Positions 17,856 to 27,694 of a stretch of DNA of 64,000 nt are shown piece after piece. This DNA comes from Verrucomicrobiota bacterium (GTDB taxonomy: Bacteria > Verrucomicrobiota > Verrucomicrobiia > Limisphaerales > JADLHS01): NCBI GenBank assembly GCA_029573725.1, contig JAKQDQ010000042.1, positions 250,777-314,776 of the forward strand, written 5' to 3'. Position numbers and translations under genes: made by a program. The notes beneath the pieces are model-generated. The model saw only the letters and a program-made list of their open reading frames with translations. It was not told where the DNA came from and ran no database searches. Positions within the stretch are counted from its first letter, which is position 1; each line of letters opens with the position of its first letter.

Positions 17856-20800
17856 ATGAACCTGATTCGTAATTACGCCTCCTTGCTGCTGGGAATGCTG
17901 GGGGCGGCCACCTGCGGAGTGGCGTTTTCCGGAGGGGCGGCGCCCGCGCTTTTGTTGGATTTTGGCCTGACGCCCTCCACGGGCGAGGCGCGCACGCTGG
18001 ATCCGGCCCATGCAGCCGGGCTGGTGCCACTGACCGAGCTGGAGTGGAATCAAATCACCGGCGACACCTCGAGCCTCGTTTACAGTGATGGCTCGCTCGC
18101 GACCGGCGTGACCTTGGATCTGGGCCGCAGTCTGGCGGTGGGGCCGGCCGGGAATGACATTGTTGATTTCAACGATGACGGTTACTCCGTCAGCGCCCTG
18201 GGGGCCGTGCTCAACACGGGGATTTACGCTGCGGGCAGTCCCGTGCGCGACGGCATTTTTGGCGGCGCAGGCGGGACAAACAACCTGGCGCTTGGGCTGC
18301 GGGTGGACGGTTTGCCGGCGGGCAGCTATCGCGTCGTGGTCCACGGTCGGAACTCGAACACCGCGGAACGGGCCGGACTGCGGTTCTATGCCAGGACGGC
18401 GGCCAGCGCCGGCACCTATGCCTTTTCCTCCAGTGATTTGAATGTGGCGACGGCCAATACCCAGCCCGCGGTTACCGCCGGGTTCGTGGAGGGGGATAAT
18501 TTTGCCGTCCTCGACGTGACCCTCGGCAGCGGAGAATCCCTGTACGTGGCCAGTGAAGGCGATGTGGGCGTCGAGATGCGTGGTTTTTTCAATGCCGTTG
18601 CCATTGTGCCCAACACCGGCGACTTGCCGATTCGCTTCACGCTGAACCCGGCGAGCCGAAACGTCATGGAAACCACCACGGTCACGTTCCAGGCTGATGG
18701 TTGGGCGGCCCCGGGCATCGTCAGCCGCCAATGGCAGTTTGAAGGCCTGGATCTGGTGGAAGGCCCGGACGTGATCGGCGTGCAGAGCAATCGGCTGACC
18801 TTGCGCAATGTGTCGCTGGCGAACGTGGGCAATTACACCTTGCGCCTCGACAACGCTTCGGGCAGCGCCACCAGCATCGTGGCATCGCTGTCCGTCGTGC
18901 CGGTCATGAATACCGAGCAGATGGTCAACCTCTGGAACATTTTGCCCGGGGAACGACCCTACATTTCCACCGCGAACACGGAGCGCGGCATCGCTTTCAA
19001 TGAACTCACCACCAACCTGCTCGTCGTGAGTCGCACCCCCTCCAATCAAGTGCTCGTGCTGGATGGACCCACCGGCGATTTCAAACATTCCCTCGATTTA
19101 AGCGGCGTCATGGACGGGACGTTCGCCATCAACCAGGTGGGTGTGGCGGACGATGGCGCGGTTTACGTGGCGAACCTCACCGTGAATGCGTCGTCCCCGA
19201 ATTACAAGATCTATCGCTGGCCGGGGGACGCCCCCGAAGTGCCCGGCACGCCCGTGTTCTGGGGCGATCCGGGAGATGCGGAGGAGCCCGGCAAACGCTA
19301 TGGCGACAGCCTGGCCGTACGCGGCGCGGGCGCGGACACGCAGATATTGATTGCCTCGACCAGCGGCAACAATGTCATTTTGTTGCGCACGCTCAGCGGG
19401 CTTGATTTCCAGACGGAAATTCCGCCGGCGATCATTCACGTCACCGGCACCATCGGCAATCTGCTGGCGGGCACCATTGGACTGGCGTTTGGTCCGGGCG
19501 AAAACACGTTCTGGGCCAAAGCCGCCGGCGGGCCGCTCTACCTGATCTCTTTCAATGCGGACACCGGCCAGGGACAGGTGATTCAGACTTATGACAACGC
19601 CTGGATCGCGTCGGCCGTGCGCGGCATTGCCGTGGACACCGCCCAGCGCTTTCTGGCGGGGGTGGCCCTGGAGGCGCCCAATGATACGGTGCGGCTCTAT
19701 GACATCAGCGACCTGGCCACCGGCCCGGAGTTGCGTGATCAGGAAGCTTTTTGGGTCAAGAACGCCAATTTGAACGGCACGGCCGCCACGGCCGTTGGCA
19801 CCAATTTCGTTTTTGCGCTCGATTCCAACAACGGATTGAAGGCGTTCGCTTTGGATCGTGATTACACGCCGCCGGGCGTGGCGATCGTGCTGAACCCGGC
19901 CCATCAAAAAATGATGGAGGGCGCCACGGTGACCTTTACCGCGCAGGCGGCGTCAGCAGCGCCGCTCGTGTATCAGTGGCGGTTAAATGGTGTGGATCTG
20001 GTAAATGGCGGCCGCGTCAGCGGGGCCGACACCGACACCCTGGTGATTCGCGACGTCCGGCTGGCGGATGCGGGCGCCTACACCCTGTCCGTCAGCAATG
20101 AGCTCGGAACGGCGACGAGTTTTCCCGGGGTTTTCACGGTGGTCCCCACCTTCAATACGGCGCAAATGACGAATCTCTGGAATTTGGAGCCCGGGTCGCG
20201 CAGCTACCTCGGAGCGGATACCAGCACCGAACGCAGCCTGGCCTACAATCCGAACTCCGGCGGACTGCTGCTGGTGAGCCGGCTGCCTGCGGATCCGGCG
20301 CTCGTCGTGCTCGACGCGCTGACCGGCGCGGAACGGCACTTCCTCGATACCGCGGGAATTCCGGGCACGGTGGCCGGCGCGAGCCTGGGATTGAACACCG
20401 TCAGCGTGGCGCAGGACGGTGCCGTTTATGGAGGCAGTGTGACGGTGAATCCGGCCACCGCGCCATTCAACATCTATCGGTGGGACAGCGACGCGGCCAC
20501 GGCGACGCGGACGCTGGTGTTTAGTGGTGATCCGCTTGAGGCCGTGCAACCCGGCCTGGGCTGGGGCGATGTGCTGGCGGCGCGTGGTGCGGGGCCGGAC
20601 ACGCAAATTCTGATCGCGCCGCGCACCGGGACAAGCGTGGTGCTGTTGCGCACGAGTTCCGGAATGGATTTTCAATACGAAGTCGCGCCACTGGCGATTG
20701 CCGTGAATGGCGTGAGCAGCGGGTTTGCGCAGCTCGGGCTGGCGTTTGGCCCGGGCACGAACACCTTTTGGGCGAAGGGATTTCAAACCCCGACGTACCT

Positions 20801-21350
20801 GGTTCAGTTTGATCCGGCCACGGGGCAGGGGACGGTGGTGCGGACCTACTCCGGCCCGACGCCGGGGAATTTCCGTAACCTGGCCGTGAGCGCGGATCAG
20901 CGCTTTCTGGCGGGCCTGGCCACCGATGTTTCGGTGAATGTGCAATTGTATGACATCGCCGATCTGAATGCCGGACCCGTGCTGCGCGACCAGGAAGTTT
21001 TCGCCACGCGGAACGCCAACGTCACTCTGGGGGGAGTGGGAGCCACAACCTTCGGCGGCGATTATCTCTTTGCGCTCGATACGAACAATGGACTCAAGGC
21101 GTTTCACCTGGATCCCAATTATCAGCCCCCGCTGGGGGATTTTTCCATTGTCAGCATCGTCCGCCAGGGCGGCGCGGTGGTGTTCACCTGGACGAGCGTG
21201 CCCAATCGCACCTATCAGATCCAGTCGCGTGACTCGCTCACCGGAGGGTGGAGCAATCTGGGATCGCCCATCACTGCGACCGGCGCGACGACCTCCTTCA
21301 CGAACACCATCTCCGGCAGCACCCGCTTTTACCGGGTGTCCGGCCAGTAG
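17856..21350 (+). CDS. Large secreted protein with duplicated Ig-like + propeller-like modules
   Basis: 1164 aa from the ATG at 17856, which begins a signal peptide ([20 protein letters not shown]); the ORF track start 87 bp upstream lacks one. After an N-terminal domain of about 220 residues, a unit is repeated twice: an Ig-like domain ([20 protein letters not shown] / [20 protein letters not shown]) ending in NVGNYTLRL / DAGAYTLSV, then a roughly 300-residue propeller-like segment ([17 protein letters not shown] / [24 protein letters not shown] / TNTFWAK; NNGLKAF twice). The last 65 residues form a small C-terminal module ending RFYRVSGQ. Probably extracellular or surface-bound; the ligand is unknown. 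A pseudopilin gene follows 17 bp downstream. Confidence 0.88.
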   Translation: MNLIRNYASLLLGMLGAATCGVAFSGGAAPALLLDFGLTPSTGEARTLDPAHAAGLVPLTELEWNQITGDTSSLVYSDGSLATGVTLDLGRSLAVGPAGNDIVDFNDDGYSVSALGAVLNTGIYAAGSPVRDGIFGGAGGTNNLALGLRVDGLPAGSYRVVVHGRNSNTAERAGLRFYARTAASAGTYAFSSSDLNVATANTQPAVTAGFVEGDNFAVLDVTLGSGESLYVASEGDVGVEMRGFFNAVAIVPNTGDLPIRFTLNPASRNVMETTTVTFQADGWAAPGIVSRQWQFEGLDLVEGPDVIGVQSNRLTLRNVSLANVGNYTLRLDNASGSATSIVASLSVVPVMNTEQMVNLWNILPGERPYISTANTERGIAFNELTTNLLVVSRTPSNQVLVLDGPTGDFKHSLDLSGVMDGTFAINQVGVADDGAVYVANLTVNASSPNYKIYRWPGDAPEVPGTPVFWGDPGDAEEPGKRYGDSLAVRGAGADTQILIASTSGNNVILLRTLSGLDFQTEIPPAIIHVTGTIGNLLAGTIGLAFGPGENTFWAKAAGGPLYLISFNADTGQGQVIQTYDNAWIASAVRGIAVDTAQRFLAGVALEAPNDTVRLYDISDLATGPELRDQEAFWVKNANLNGTAATAVGTNFVFALDSNNGLKAFALDRDYTPPGVAIVLNPAHQKMMEGATVTFTAQAASAAPLVYQWRLNGVDLVNGGRVSGADTDTLVIRDVRLADAGAYTLSVSNELGTATSFPGVFTVVPTFNTAQMTNLWNLEPGSRSYLGADTSTERSLAYNPNSGGLLLVSRLPADPALVVLDALTGAERHFLDTAGIPGTVAGASLGLNTVSVAQDGAVYGGSVTVNPATAPFNIYRWDSDAATATRTLVFSGDPLEAVQPGLGWGDVLAARGAGPDTQILIAPRTGTSVVLLRTSSGMDFQYEVAPLAIAVNGVSSGFAQLGLAFGPGTNTFWAKGFQTPTYLVQFDPATGQGTVVRTYSGPTPGNFRNLAVSADQRFLAGLATDVSVNVQLYDIADLNAGPVLRDQEVFATRNANVTLGGVGATTFGGDYLFALDTNNGLKAFHLDPNYQPPLGDFSIVSIVRQGGAVVFTWTSVPNRTYQIQSRDSLTGGWSNLGSPITATGATTSFTNTISGSTRFYRVSGQ

Positions 21351-21367
21351 GTGGACGCGTGATCCCA

Positions 21368-22225
21368 ATGAACTTCGCCGCCACCCTGATGCCCCCGCAC
21401 CGTCGCCGCGCCGGGTTCACGCTCATCGAGTTGCTGGTGGTCATTGCCATCATTGCCATTCTGGCCGCGATGCTGCTGCCCGCGTTGTCCCGGGCCAAGG
21501 CCAAGGCGCACGCCGCCAACTGCCTCAACAACGCCAAACAACTGCAACTGGCTGTCCACATGTATTCGGATGACAACCAGGACCAGCTCATCAACAATGA
21601 CACCGGCGGCCCTTCAGGCATTGCCGGCACGGCCGCCGGGCCCGACGCGTGGATTCAAGGCAACGTGCAGGAATGGTCGCCCGCTTATCTCAACACCATC
21701 CGCACCGGCGTGCTCTTTCCCTACAATCAGAGCACGGGCATTTATCGTTGTCCGGCCAGCCGGGCGTTTCTGCGGGGGCTGGGCGGGAAGATCGAGCCCC
21801 ACAACCGCAGTTACGCCATTTCCGTTCAGTTGAATTGCAACGCCGGCAAAAACAACGCCTCCACCCGCGTCGCCAGGAAGGTGACGGAAGTGCGGCGCCC
21901 GGCCAGCGTCTTTGATTTTGCCGAGGAAAACCAGATCAGCATTGATAACGGCGCGATCGGTGTGGAATCCCTGGCCGGACCGACCCAGTTTTGGAACCCG
22001 CCCACTGCCCGGCACAGCAACGGGGCAACCTTCTCCTTCCTGGATGGCCACGCGGAAATCTGGCGTTGGCGCGGCCCGACCCTGATCTCTCTGAACCGTC
22101 AGTACGGCGCCGACGATTCGCGCACCCAACGCACTTCTTCCACCGTCAATCCATTGAATCCCAGTCCCACCACCGCCAACGATCCGGACTTCATCAAACT
22201 GGCTGAAGCCCTGCCGGAGCCCTGA
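21368..22225 (+). CDS. Orphan pseudopilin-like protein (prepilin N-terminus, H-X9-DG C-terminus)
   Basis: 285 aa from the ATG at 21368; the track start lies inside the previous gene. A prepilin peptidase site and hydrophobic stem are plain: [20 protein letters not shown] near residue 15, cleaved after the Gly. The typical PVC tail motif H-X9-DG is present as [16 protein letters not shown]. No type II secretion or type IV pilus genes are nearby. The known family is expanded to many copies in Verrucomicrobiota, Planctomycetota and Lentisphaerota, with unclear function. It starts 17 bp after the Ig/propeller gene, so the two are probably cotranscribed. Confidence 0.9.
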   Translation: MNFAATLMPPHRRRAGFTLIELLVVIAIIAILAAMLLPALSRAKAKAHAANCLNNAKQLQLAVHMYSDDNQDQLINNDTGGPSGIAGTAAGPDAWIQGNVQEWSPAYLNTIRTGVLFPYNQSTGIYRCPASRAFLRGLGGKIEPHNRSYAISVQLNCNAGKNNASTRVARKVTEVRRPASVFDFAEENQISIDNGAIGVESLAGPTQFWNPPTARHSNGATFSFLDGHAEIWRWRGPTLISLNRQYGADDSRTQRTSSTVNPLNPSPTTANDPDFIKLAEALPEP

Positions 22226-22296
22226 CCTGCCGTGGCCGGGACGCGGATGCTTCAAGCCGGGTTTGTTCCCCGGTTGCGCGCCTCAGCCGGCGGCGG

Positions 22297-23175
22297 TTAT
22301 TCACCCCGGGCGCCATCAGAGGTCGGCGCTTTCTCCAGCCGTCGGGCGAGGGCGCACAACCAGTGTTCCACGTCGTCAATCACCGTATCCGGAGTGGAGG
22401 TGCCGGCTGTAATGCCCACCCGGTCGGTCGGACGAAACCATTCCACGCACAAATTCGCCAGCGTCTGGACGTGGTGCACCCGGGCACAATACTGGCGGCA
22501 GGTGGTGACCAGCTCGCGGGTGTTGTTGCTGGCCGCGCCGCCGATGACCACCACTACGTCACTGTTCCGGGCCAGGGTCACCGCTGCGTGCTGACGCTGT
22601 TTTGTCGGCTGGCAGACCGTGTCCATGAAGCGCACCTCGGACCGGGGAAATTGCTGACGCAGGCGGGAAACCAGATGTCGCACGCGTGCGACGGGCTGCG
22701 TGGTTTGTGCCACCACACCAAAACGCGGACGCTCACGAAGCCGGGTCACATCGTCCTCGTTCAGCACAACGTCAAATTCTGCATAATCCTCCGTCAAACC
22801 GCGGACTTCGACATGACCGGGCTTGCCGATGACGACGGGGTGAAAGCCGGCGGCCACCAGGCCGGCCAGCGCACGATGCGCCAGATGCACCAGCGGGCAG
22901 GTCGCTTCGAGAACGCGGTGGCCGGCGGCGGAGGCGGCGGCCTTCGCCTGGTCCGAAGCGCCGTGGGCGGTGATCATCACAGTCGGCGTAACGGCATCCC
23001 CGGGGTGTTGGACCATGCGCACGCCGCGCGCCCGGAGGCGGGCGACCACGGTTTCGTTGTGGACCAGATCGCCGAGAATGGTCAGTGGTTGTTGCGCCGA
23101 TTGTTCAAGGGCAAGCGCAATGGCGTCGCGGACGCCAAAGCACATGCCGAGATGCTGGGCCCGGAAAATTTTCAT
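22297..23175 (-). CDS. ispH: 4-hydroxy-3-methylbut-2-enyl diphosphate reductase
   Basis: Last step of the MEP isoprenoid pathway, an iron-sulfur enzyme making IPP and DMAPP. The three cluster cysteines are visible: GMCFGVRDAI (Cys12), EATCPLVHLAH (near 96) and MDTVCQPTKQRQ (near 196). Other family motifs are AHGASDQAK, GKPGHVEVRGL, VVVIGGAASNNTRELV and GITAGTSTPDTVIDDV. Its 292 aa are full length. ispD lies about 30 kb away in the same window. A palindromic operator-like site lies 126 bp upstream of its start. Confidence 0.96.
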   Translation of the reverse strand: MKIFRAQHLGMCFGVRDAIALALEQSAQQPLTILGDLVHNETVVARLRARGVRMVQHPGDAVTPTVMITAHGASDQAKAAASAAGHRVLEATCPLVHLAHRALAGLVAAGFHPVVIGKPGHVEVRGLTEDYAEFDVVLNEDDVTRLRERPRFGVVAQTTQPVARVRHLVSRLRQQFPRSEVRFMDTVCQPTKQRQHAAVTLARNSDVVVVIGGAASNNTRELVTTCRQYCARVHHVQTLANLCVEWFRPTDRVGITAGTSTPDTVIDDVEHWLCALARRLEKAPTSDGARGE

Positions 23176-23300
23176 GGACTGCGGAATGAACCACCACGAG
23201 CAAAGGCTTTCCCCTGCCGATTCCGATCGGCGGACAGAAACCCGGCAACGGCCGTTGGATCCGGCGCTTGATGCCGGGCTTGTTCGTGAATGGCTGGGTA

Positions 23301-23323
23301 TTTACTTTGCATCACAAAGTAAA
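23301..23323. promoter_or_regulatory. Perfect palindrome TTTACTTTG-N5-CAAAGTAAA (operator candidate)
   Basis: Nine-base-pair perfect arms around the spacer CATCA, in the gap between the ispH start and the end of the HTH regulator gene. Its core ACTTTG-N5-CAAAGT is the same as the site overlapping the promoter of the membrane-protein/regulator operon, so it is likely a second binding site of that regulator. Confidence 0.65.
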
Positions 23324-23366
23324 AGACCGGGACGGGTGGTTTCTGTTCAAAGAAATGATTGTGGCC

Positions 23367-23675
23367 TCAGGCGTTTCGAGCCTGGTGAACGATCTTTTCC
23401 AGCAGCGTGATGTAATCCGCGAAGGCGGCGCGCCCGGCGGCCGTCAGCGTGCAGGTCGTGAGCGGCCGCTTGTTCTGATACAATTTGGCCACCACGACAT
23501 AGCCTGCTTCCTGCAACGTGCGGATGTGGGTGGTTACGTTCCCGTCGGTCATGCCCAGCGTGTCGCGCAATTCGGTGAAGGAGAGTTCAGGTGTGGCCGC
23601 CAGCAGGGACATGATGGCGAGCCGTCCCTTCTCGTGGATGACCCGGTCGAGTTGCCGGAAGGGTTCGGGGTTCAC
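23367..23675 (-). CDS. Small winged-helix transcriptional regulator
   Basis: 102 aa. The ORF track begins this frame inside the upstream gene; the real start is the GTG at 23675, which overlaps the TGA of the membrane-protein gene (GTGA). A winged helix-turn-helix is clear: KGRLAIMSLLAATPELSFTELRDTLGMTDGNVTTHIRTLQEAGYV with wing residues KLYQNKRPLTTCTLTAAGR. This matches the MarR/ArsR-like single-domain group (winged helix DNA-binding, HTH_34 type). It is translationally coupled to a six-TM protein, and a matching palindrome sits in the operon promoter, so autoregulation is likely. The signal sensed is unknown. Confidence 0.88.
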   Translation of the reverse strand: MNPEPFRQLDRVIHEKGRLAIMSLLAATPELSFTELRDTLGMTDGNVTTHIRTLQEAGYVVVAKLYQNKRPLTTCTLTAAGRAAFADYITLLEKIVHQARNA

Positions 23676-24346
23676 GGTGGCGTTTCCCGCTTTTCGGTAA
23701 AATACAGGCCAACCCCGTAGGCCAGTTGCAGAAAACCGAAGAAGAGTCCCATGAGCCAGTGACTGGTCGGCCAGCGGGCCTCCAGGTGAGCTTGGTGATG
23801 CGTCGCCGTGATCCAGAACAGCAGGACCGCCCCTCCGGCGATGAACACCCACGCCAGCCAACGCAAGCCGCGTGATGTAAAAAATCCGGCGGCATGCAGG
23901 GCGCAGCCGTAGAGCATGGCCCAGATTGCTGTCAAAACGATCAGCATACCCCGATCCTCCGTCATGCCGGGCGGCGGGTCTGCCGCCGGCGTTGCGGAGC
24001 AAATGACCAGAAACCAGAGTCCCACCAGCAACCCCGTCACCAGGCAAGGGAGCAGGGCCGTCGCCACCCGTCGGGCGGGCGGCGACCAAAATGCCTCCGC
24101 GCTGTTGAGGGCTTGTCGCCGGACCAGGAGGAGCGCCCCGGCCAGCCCTACCAGCGCCACCCCGAACCAGTAGCCGATGAATGCCCGTTCAGACTCAACG
24201 CGCAAAAACACGCCCAGTGCCGCGGCGATGACTCCGGTCGCGCCGGCAAAAGTCATCACTGGTGCCAGCGCCCGGCGGTAAAGCGCCGAGCGCTCCATGA
24301 GGGTGCGGATGACTTGCAGGTGCTCGACGGCCCAATGGTCACTCAT
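23672..24346 (-). CDS. Six-TM membrane protein coupled to the HTH regulator
   Basis: 224 aa from the ATG at 24346 (MSDHWAVEHLQVIRTLMERSALYRRALAP); the 344-aa track ORF includes 120 upstream residues with no protein character. It has about six TM segments (VMTFAGATGVIAAALGVFL, WFGVALVGLAGALLLV, LLPCLVTGLLVGLWFLVI, LIVLTAIWAMLYGCALHAAG, LAWVFIAGGAVLLFWI, LMGLFFGFLQLAYGVGLYF). I do not recognise a transport or enzymatic motif. It overlaps the regulator gene by 4 nt. Membrane-protein plus small winged-helix pairs of this type are common in Acidobacteriota and Verrucomicrobiota, usually without known function. Confidence 0.85.
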   Translation of the reverse strand: MSDHWAVEHLQVIRTLMERSALYRRALAPVMTFAGATGVIAAALGVFLRVESERAFIGYWFGVALVGLAGALLLVRRQALNSAEAFWSPPARRVATALLPCLVTGLLVGLWFLVICSATPAADPPPGMTEDRGMLIVLTAIWAMLYGCALHAAGFFTSRGLRWLAWVFIAGGAVLLFWITATHHQAHLEARWPTSHWLMGLFFGFLQLAYGVGLYFTEKRETPP

Positions 24347-24352
24347 GGCGGT

Positions 24353-24381
24353 AACTTTGTTCTGCAAAGTATCAACGTCAA
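24353..24381 (-). promoter_or_regulatory. Predicted promoter of the membrane-protein/HTH operon
   Basis: On the minus strand, TTGACG, 17 nt and AAAGTT end 6 nt before ATG 24346. The spacer and -10 box overlap the ACTTTG-N5-CAAAGT palindrome at 24354-24370, so a bound regulator would block RNA polymerase. Confidence 0.45.
24354..24370. promoter_or_regulatory. Palindrome ACTTTG-N5-CAAAGT in the operon promoter (operator candidate)
   Basis: Six-base-pair perfect arms around TTCTG, the same core and spacer length as the 9-bp-arm site at 23301-23323. It lies between the putative -35 box and the start codon of the membrane-protein gene. Confidence 0.65.
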
Positions 24382-24860
24382 GCCGGGACTTTTTGTCGCC
24401 GGGAGGCTTCGGAATGGCGCCGGCCGGCGTCATTACCCGCACCAGGCGTGAGCCCGGGCCTGAACTCTGCAGGAAGGGGCGCGTTTGCTGTCGGGCGCCA
24501 CTGCTTCTGCGGACCGTTTCCAACGTGCTTGGCCCGCGGGGCTGCCAGGCCGCCGGCCCCAGCGACCGGGACTGAAATCCATCGGGCATGAGTGATAATG
24601 AGGGTCTGGTTACGGTGCTGCGGGACGCCATGTGTCTCACGGAATCGCCTCCTGTCCCCTCAAGCTCGCTTCCGGTGTTGACCGACGCGAGATCACCCCA
24701 CTTCAATCCAGCCGATCACGGCAAGCGATTGCGCATGAGGTGTGGATTTGCTCCGTGCCACAATCACCCTCCCAACACCCGGGTCTTGAGGTTGCGCGCT
24801 TCCCGTCGCATGAATATCCAATTGCGTCCCCGTGCCGGGAGGGGAATACTTTTTCCGCAC
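24382..24860. other. Intergenic region without visible genes
   Basis: About 480 bp between the divergent membrane-protein operon and the sugar-isomerase gene. Overlapping short ORFs exist on both strands, but none has a recognisable protein. Apart from promoter-like sequence at each edge I see no RNA gene, repeat or strong hairpin. Confidence 0.5.
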
Positions 24861-25823
24861 ATGAGGACAGGTCGAAAAGAAACGGAAGCGAGGCCGCATC
24901 CGCCGCGTCTCGATTCACGCCGGGAGTTTATGAAGCGCTCGGTGCTGACGCTGGGGGGATTGGCATGCTGTCGGGATATCGTGGCGCAATCCACCAATCG
25001 GGAGTCTCCCGCGCTTTTGAGCAGAAAGCCGGATTCAAAAGTTGCCGGAGTCCAACTGGGGCTTAATGTGCCTTATAGCTTCGGGGACATGCGCATGAGC
25101 GGCGCCGCCATTCTCACGAACTGCGTGCAACTGGGGCTCAGCGCCGTGGAATTGCGCACGCAGCCGGTGGAAGTGTTTATCGGCGCTCCGCGCGATCCGG
25201 GCGCGTTGCGGTCCGAGGCGGAAGCGGGGCCGGGCGCCCGGGTGCGGGAGTTCCGGCGGATGTATGAAACGGCGGGAGTGGCGATGGAGATCGTCAAAGT
25301 GGATGGAATCTTTCAACTGACGGACGCCGAACTGGATTATGTCTTCATGCTGGCGCGGAGGTTGGGAGCCCGCGCGCTTTCCACCGAGATTTCGCATCGC
25401 GATGACGATTTGAAACGCGTCGGGGAGTTTGCCGACAAGCACCAGCTCTGGGTGGGGTATCACGGCCATGCCTCCACCCGTCCGGAACACTGGGAACGCG
25501 CATTCGCGCTGGCCAGGCATAACGGCGCGAACGTGGACTTGGGTCATTTTGTGGCTGGACTGAACACTTCCCCGATTCCTTTCATCAAACAATACCACTC
25601 GCGCATCACACACCTGCATGTGAAGGACCGCCGGAAGAACGATGGTCCGAGCGTGGCGTTCGGCGAAGGCGACACGCCCATCGTGGAAGTGCTTCGTCTG
25701 CTGCGCGAACACCAGTGGCCCATGCAGGCGACGATTGAATTTGAATATCCCGTGCCGGCCGGGTCGGACCGGATGACGGAGATCGCGCGCGCCATCCAAT
25801 ACTGTCGTCGCGCCCTGGTGTAA
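24861..25823 (+). CDS. Tat-exported sugar phosphate isomerase/epimerase-like protein
   Basis: 320 aa from the ATG at 24861; the track start 273 bp upstream adds an unlikely leader. A twin-arginine signal is present (DSRREFMKRSVLTLGGLACC). The mature part is a xylose-isomerase-like TIM barrel (AP endonuclease 2 superfamily): QLGLSAVELRTQ, DLGHFVAGLNTSP and ITHLHVKDRRK, with His and Glu metal-ligand candidates in GYHGHAST, HLHVKD and TIEFEYPVP. Such exported proteins are abundant in PVC bacteria and assumed to act on sugars in the periplasm; the substrate is not predictable. AATACT, 17 nt after TTGCGT, precedes the ATG by 10 nt. Confidence 0.85.
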   Translation: MRTGRKETEARPHPPRLDSRREFMKRSVLTLGGLACCRDIVAQSTNRESPALLSRKPDSKVAGVQLGLNVPYSFGDMRMSGAAILTNCVQLGLSAVELRTQPVEVFIGAPRDPGALRSEAEAGPGARVREFRRMYETAGVAMEIVKVDGIFQLTDAELDYVFMLARRLGARALSTEISHRDDDLKRVGEFADKHQLWVGYHGHASTRPEHWERAFALARHNGANVDLGHFVAGLNTSPIPFIKQYHSRITHLHVKDRRKNDGPSVAFGEGDTPIVEVLRLLREHQWPMQATIEFEYPVPAGSDRMTEIARAIQYCRRALV

Positions 25824-25848
25824 GTTTCCAGGCGCGCGCACCGGCCGG

Positions 25849-26775
25849 TTATCGCCTGGTGCGAAGGGCCATGGTCCGCCAGATCAGCGAGGTGTTGTTG
25901 GTGATGATGCCATCCACACCCATGTCCAGTAATTTGTCGGCGGTGGCGGAATCATTGATGGTATAGACCCAGACTTTAAGACCGATTTGGTGCGCGTAGG
26001 CGACGGCGGTGCGGGTGACGTTTTGGTTCCACACGGCGAGCAGTGCGCCGCGCTTTTTGGCTTCATCAAGCCACCGTGGGCTCAACACCTTTTCCTCCTC
26101 GGTCGGGTTCCAGTCTTTGAGCCGCGTCGGCCCGAGCACTCCCAGCACCTGTTCCGGAGCCAGCCGATGGCAGTCGGCGATGTAATCCCAGTCAAAGGAT
26201 TGGATGACCACGGCATTGATCAGCTTTTTTTTGCGCAGCAATTCGAGGCATTGAGCGGCGCTGCCGGCCTTGCGTTCGATCAGGGTGACGTTGCCATTTT
26301 GAATTTCCTCCAGAGCCTCCTCCAAGGTGGGCAAATGGGTGTTGGGATAGGGGGGATGAAACCAACTGCCCGCGTCCAGTTCTCTCAGCTCGGCCAGGGT
26401 CTTGTCGGCGATCCGAAGGTTGCTGCCGCCCCAGCGTTTGGTGGCATCCGTGGTGCGGTCCACGGTGCCGTCGTGACACACAATCATCGCTCCATCCCGG
26501 GTGACGTGATAGTCCAGTTCGATGAGATCGGCCCCGGCGATTTTGGCCAGATGAAACGAGGGCAGGGTGTTTTCGGGGGCAAATTGTGGAAAGCCGCGGT
26601 GGCCGATGACCAGCGGGCGGGTCTGCGCGATCAAGTCTTCGGCGACCGAGGCGGAAAGGGCGGGGTTAGGCATGCTCCAGCACAGGACTCCGGTGATCAC
26701 TCCTCCCCAGGCCAGCGCGTGTCGGCAGGAGAGGTTGCTTAACGATGCGAGCGTTTGACTTTTCATGGAAGTCAT
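25849..26775 (-). CDS. Secreted glycerophosphodiester phosphodiesterase
   Basis: Hydrolyses deacylated phospholipids (glycerophosphodiesters) to glycerol-3-phosphate and an alcohol. The N-terminus has a membrane-crossing signal (ALAWGGVITGVLCWSMPNPALSAS). The GDPD catalytic motif follows: VIGHRGFPQFAPENTLPSF with the first His and Arg-Gly, then LIELDYHVTRDG and VCHDGTVDRTT with the metal-binding Glu/Asp and second catalytic His. C-terminal VWVYTINDSATADKLLDMGVDGIITN is also typical. It is 308 aa, complete. It follows a GntR regulator by 35 bp and is near glpD and a HAD phosphatase, which supports a role in glycerol-phosphate supply. Confidence 0.94.
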   Translation of the reverse strand: MTSMKSQTLASLSNLSCRHALAWGGVITGVLCWSMPNPALSASVAEDLIAQTRPLVIGHRGFPQFAPENTLPSFHLAKIAGADLIELDYHVTRDGAMIVCHDGTVDRTTDATKRWGGSNLRIADKTLAELRELDAGSWFHPPYPNTHLPTLEEALEEIQNGNVTLIERKAGSAAQCLELLRKKKLINAVVIQSFDWDYIADCHRLAPEQVLGVLGPTRLKDWNPTEEEKVLSPRWLDEAKKRGALLAVWNQNVTRTAVAYAHQIGLKVWVYTINDSATADKLLDMGVDGIITNNTSLIWRTMALRTRR

Positions 26776-26810
26776 GTTGCCAGTTTTGATGCGCCGGGGT
26801 GAGCAAAAAA

Positions 26811-27545
26811 TTAAAACGCTTTGACTGCGAAGCGATACATGTCCCCGCGATACACGGAATTCTCCATTTCCGCAATGAGCTCCTTGCCACAGAAGGAGAC
26901 GCCTTCCACCCGGAAGGCGGGGACGTCCGGTCCCACTTCAAAAATATCCAGCAGCTCTCCGCTCAAAATCACCGCGCTCAGCATCTGGTTGATTTCCGTC
27001 AACCGAATCCCGTAACCCTTCTCATAAATGTCATAAAGGGAGGATTCCAGGTTCTTGCGATGAATTTCCGGAAATAACTGCAACGAGATGTAGCGCGTCT
27101 CTTTCATCATCGGGATCCCGTCGGCAAGCCGGAGCCGTTCGATTTCGCAAAACGGCGCGGCCAGGGTGTAGTCCTTGCCGTTGACGGTCTGGGTGTGGTC
27201 GCGATACCGCAAATGGAAGCCGATGAGCCGTGTGGAGGGTTTGCGCCCCGCTTCCACCATGTTTTTGGTGAAGCCGAAGATGCGGCTGACGGAGCGTTCC
27301 ACCGTGGATTGGCGGGAAACGAAGGTGCCTTTGCCCCGCACGCGTTTTACCCAACCCGCCTTTTCCAGTTCGAGCAGGGCCTTGCGCGCGGTGGTGTTGC
27401 TGACCCGGTGCTGCTCGATCAGTTCGTTCTCCGAGGGCACGAGCGCCCCGGTCTGAAGCTCCCCCCGCTGGATGCGGGTGATGATTTCCCGGGTGATCCG
27501 AAAGTACTTCGGGAACGGTTTTTCAACTGCCAGTTTGGCGGCCAC
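26811..27545 (-). CDS. GntR/HutC-type transcriptional regulator (UTRA domain)
   Basis: 244 aa from GTG 27545. The N-terminal winged helix is the GntR type (ALVPSENELIEQHRVSNTTARKALLELEKAGWVKRVRGKGTFV, about residues 34-76). The rest is a UTRA ligand-binding domain (ICEIERLRLADGIPMMKETRYI-like region, then NLESSLYDIYEKGYGIRL). HutC-subfamily members bind small phosphorylated or sugar-like effectors. Position between the GDPD gene and the symporter-glpD-HAD operon, all on one strand, suggests it controls glycerol-phosphate use; this is inference. Its operator was not identified. Confidence 0.92.
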   Translation of the reverse strand: MAAKLAVEKPFPKYFRITREIITRIQRGELQTGALVPSENELIEQHRVSNTTARKALLELEKAGWVKRVRGKGTFVSRQSTVERSVSRIFGFTKNMVEAGRKPSTRLIGFHLRYRDHTQTVNGKDYTLAAPFCEIERLRLADGIPMMKETRYISLQLFPEIHRKNLESSLYDIYEKGYGIRLTEINQMLSAVILSGELLDIFEVGPDVPAFRVEGVSFCGKELIAEMENSVYRGDMYRFAVKAF

Positions 27546-27553
27546 AGGCGTTT

Positions 27554-27582
27554 CATGTTGGCGATTCGGCGCAACGAGTCAA
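27554..27582 (-). promoter_or_regulatory. Predicted promoter of the GntR gene
   Basis: TTGACT, 17 nt and AACATG on the minus strand end 8 nt before GTG 27545. The -10 box is weak. Confidence 0.3.
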
Positions 27583-27694
27583 GTATCGCGCCAATCCCGC
27601 CGCCGCTGCCCGGGGCGTGCATTGCCTCCTGGACGCCGGCGGTGGGGTGGATGAAACCCGCCCCGCAAACGCGGCGGACTGATCCACCTGGCGC

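Noticed and set aside
19983-21368. 461-aa minus-strand frame
   Set aside because: Antisense of the duplicated Ig/propeller gene; composition is that of a shadow frame.
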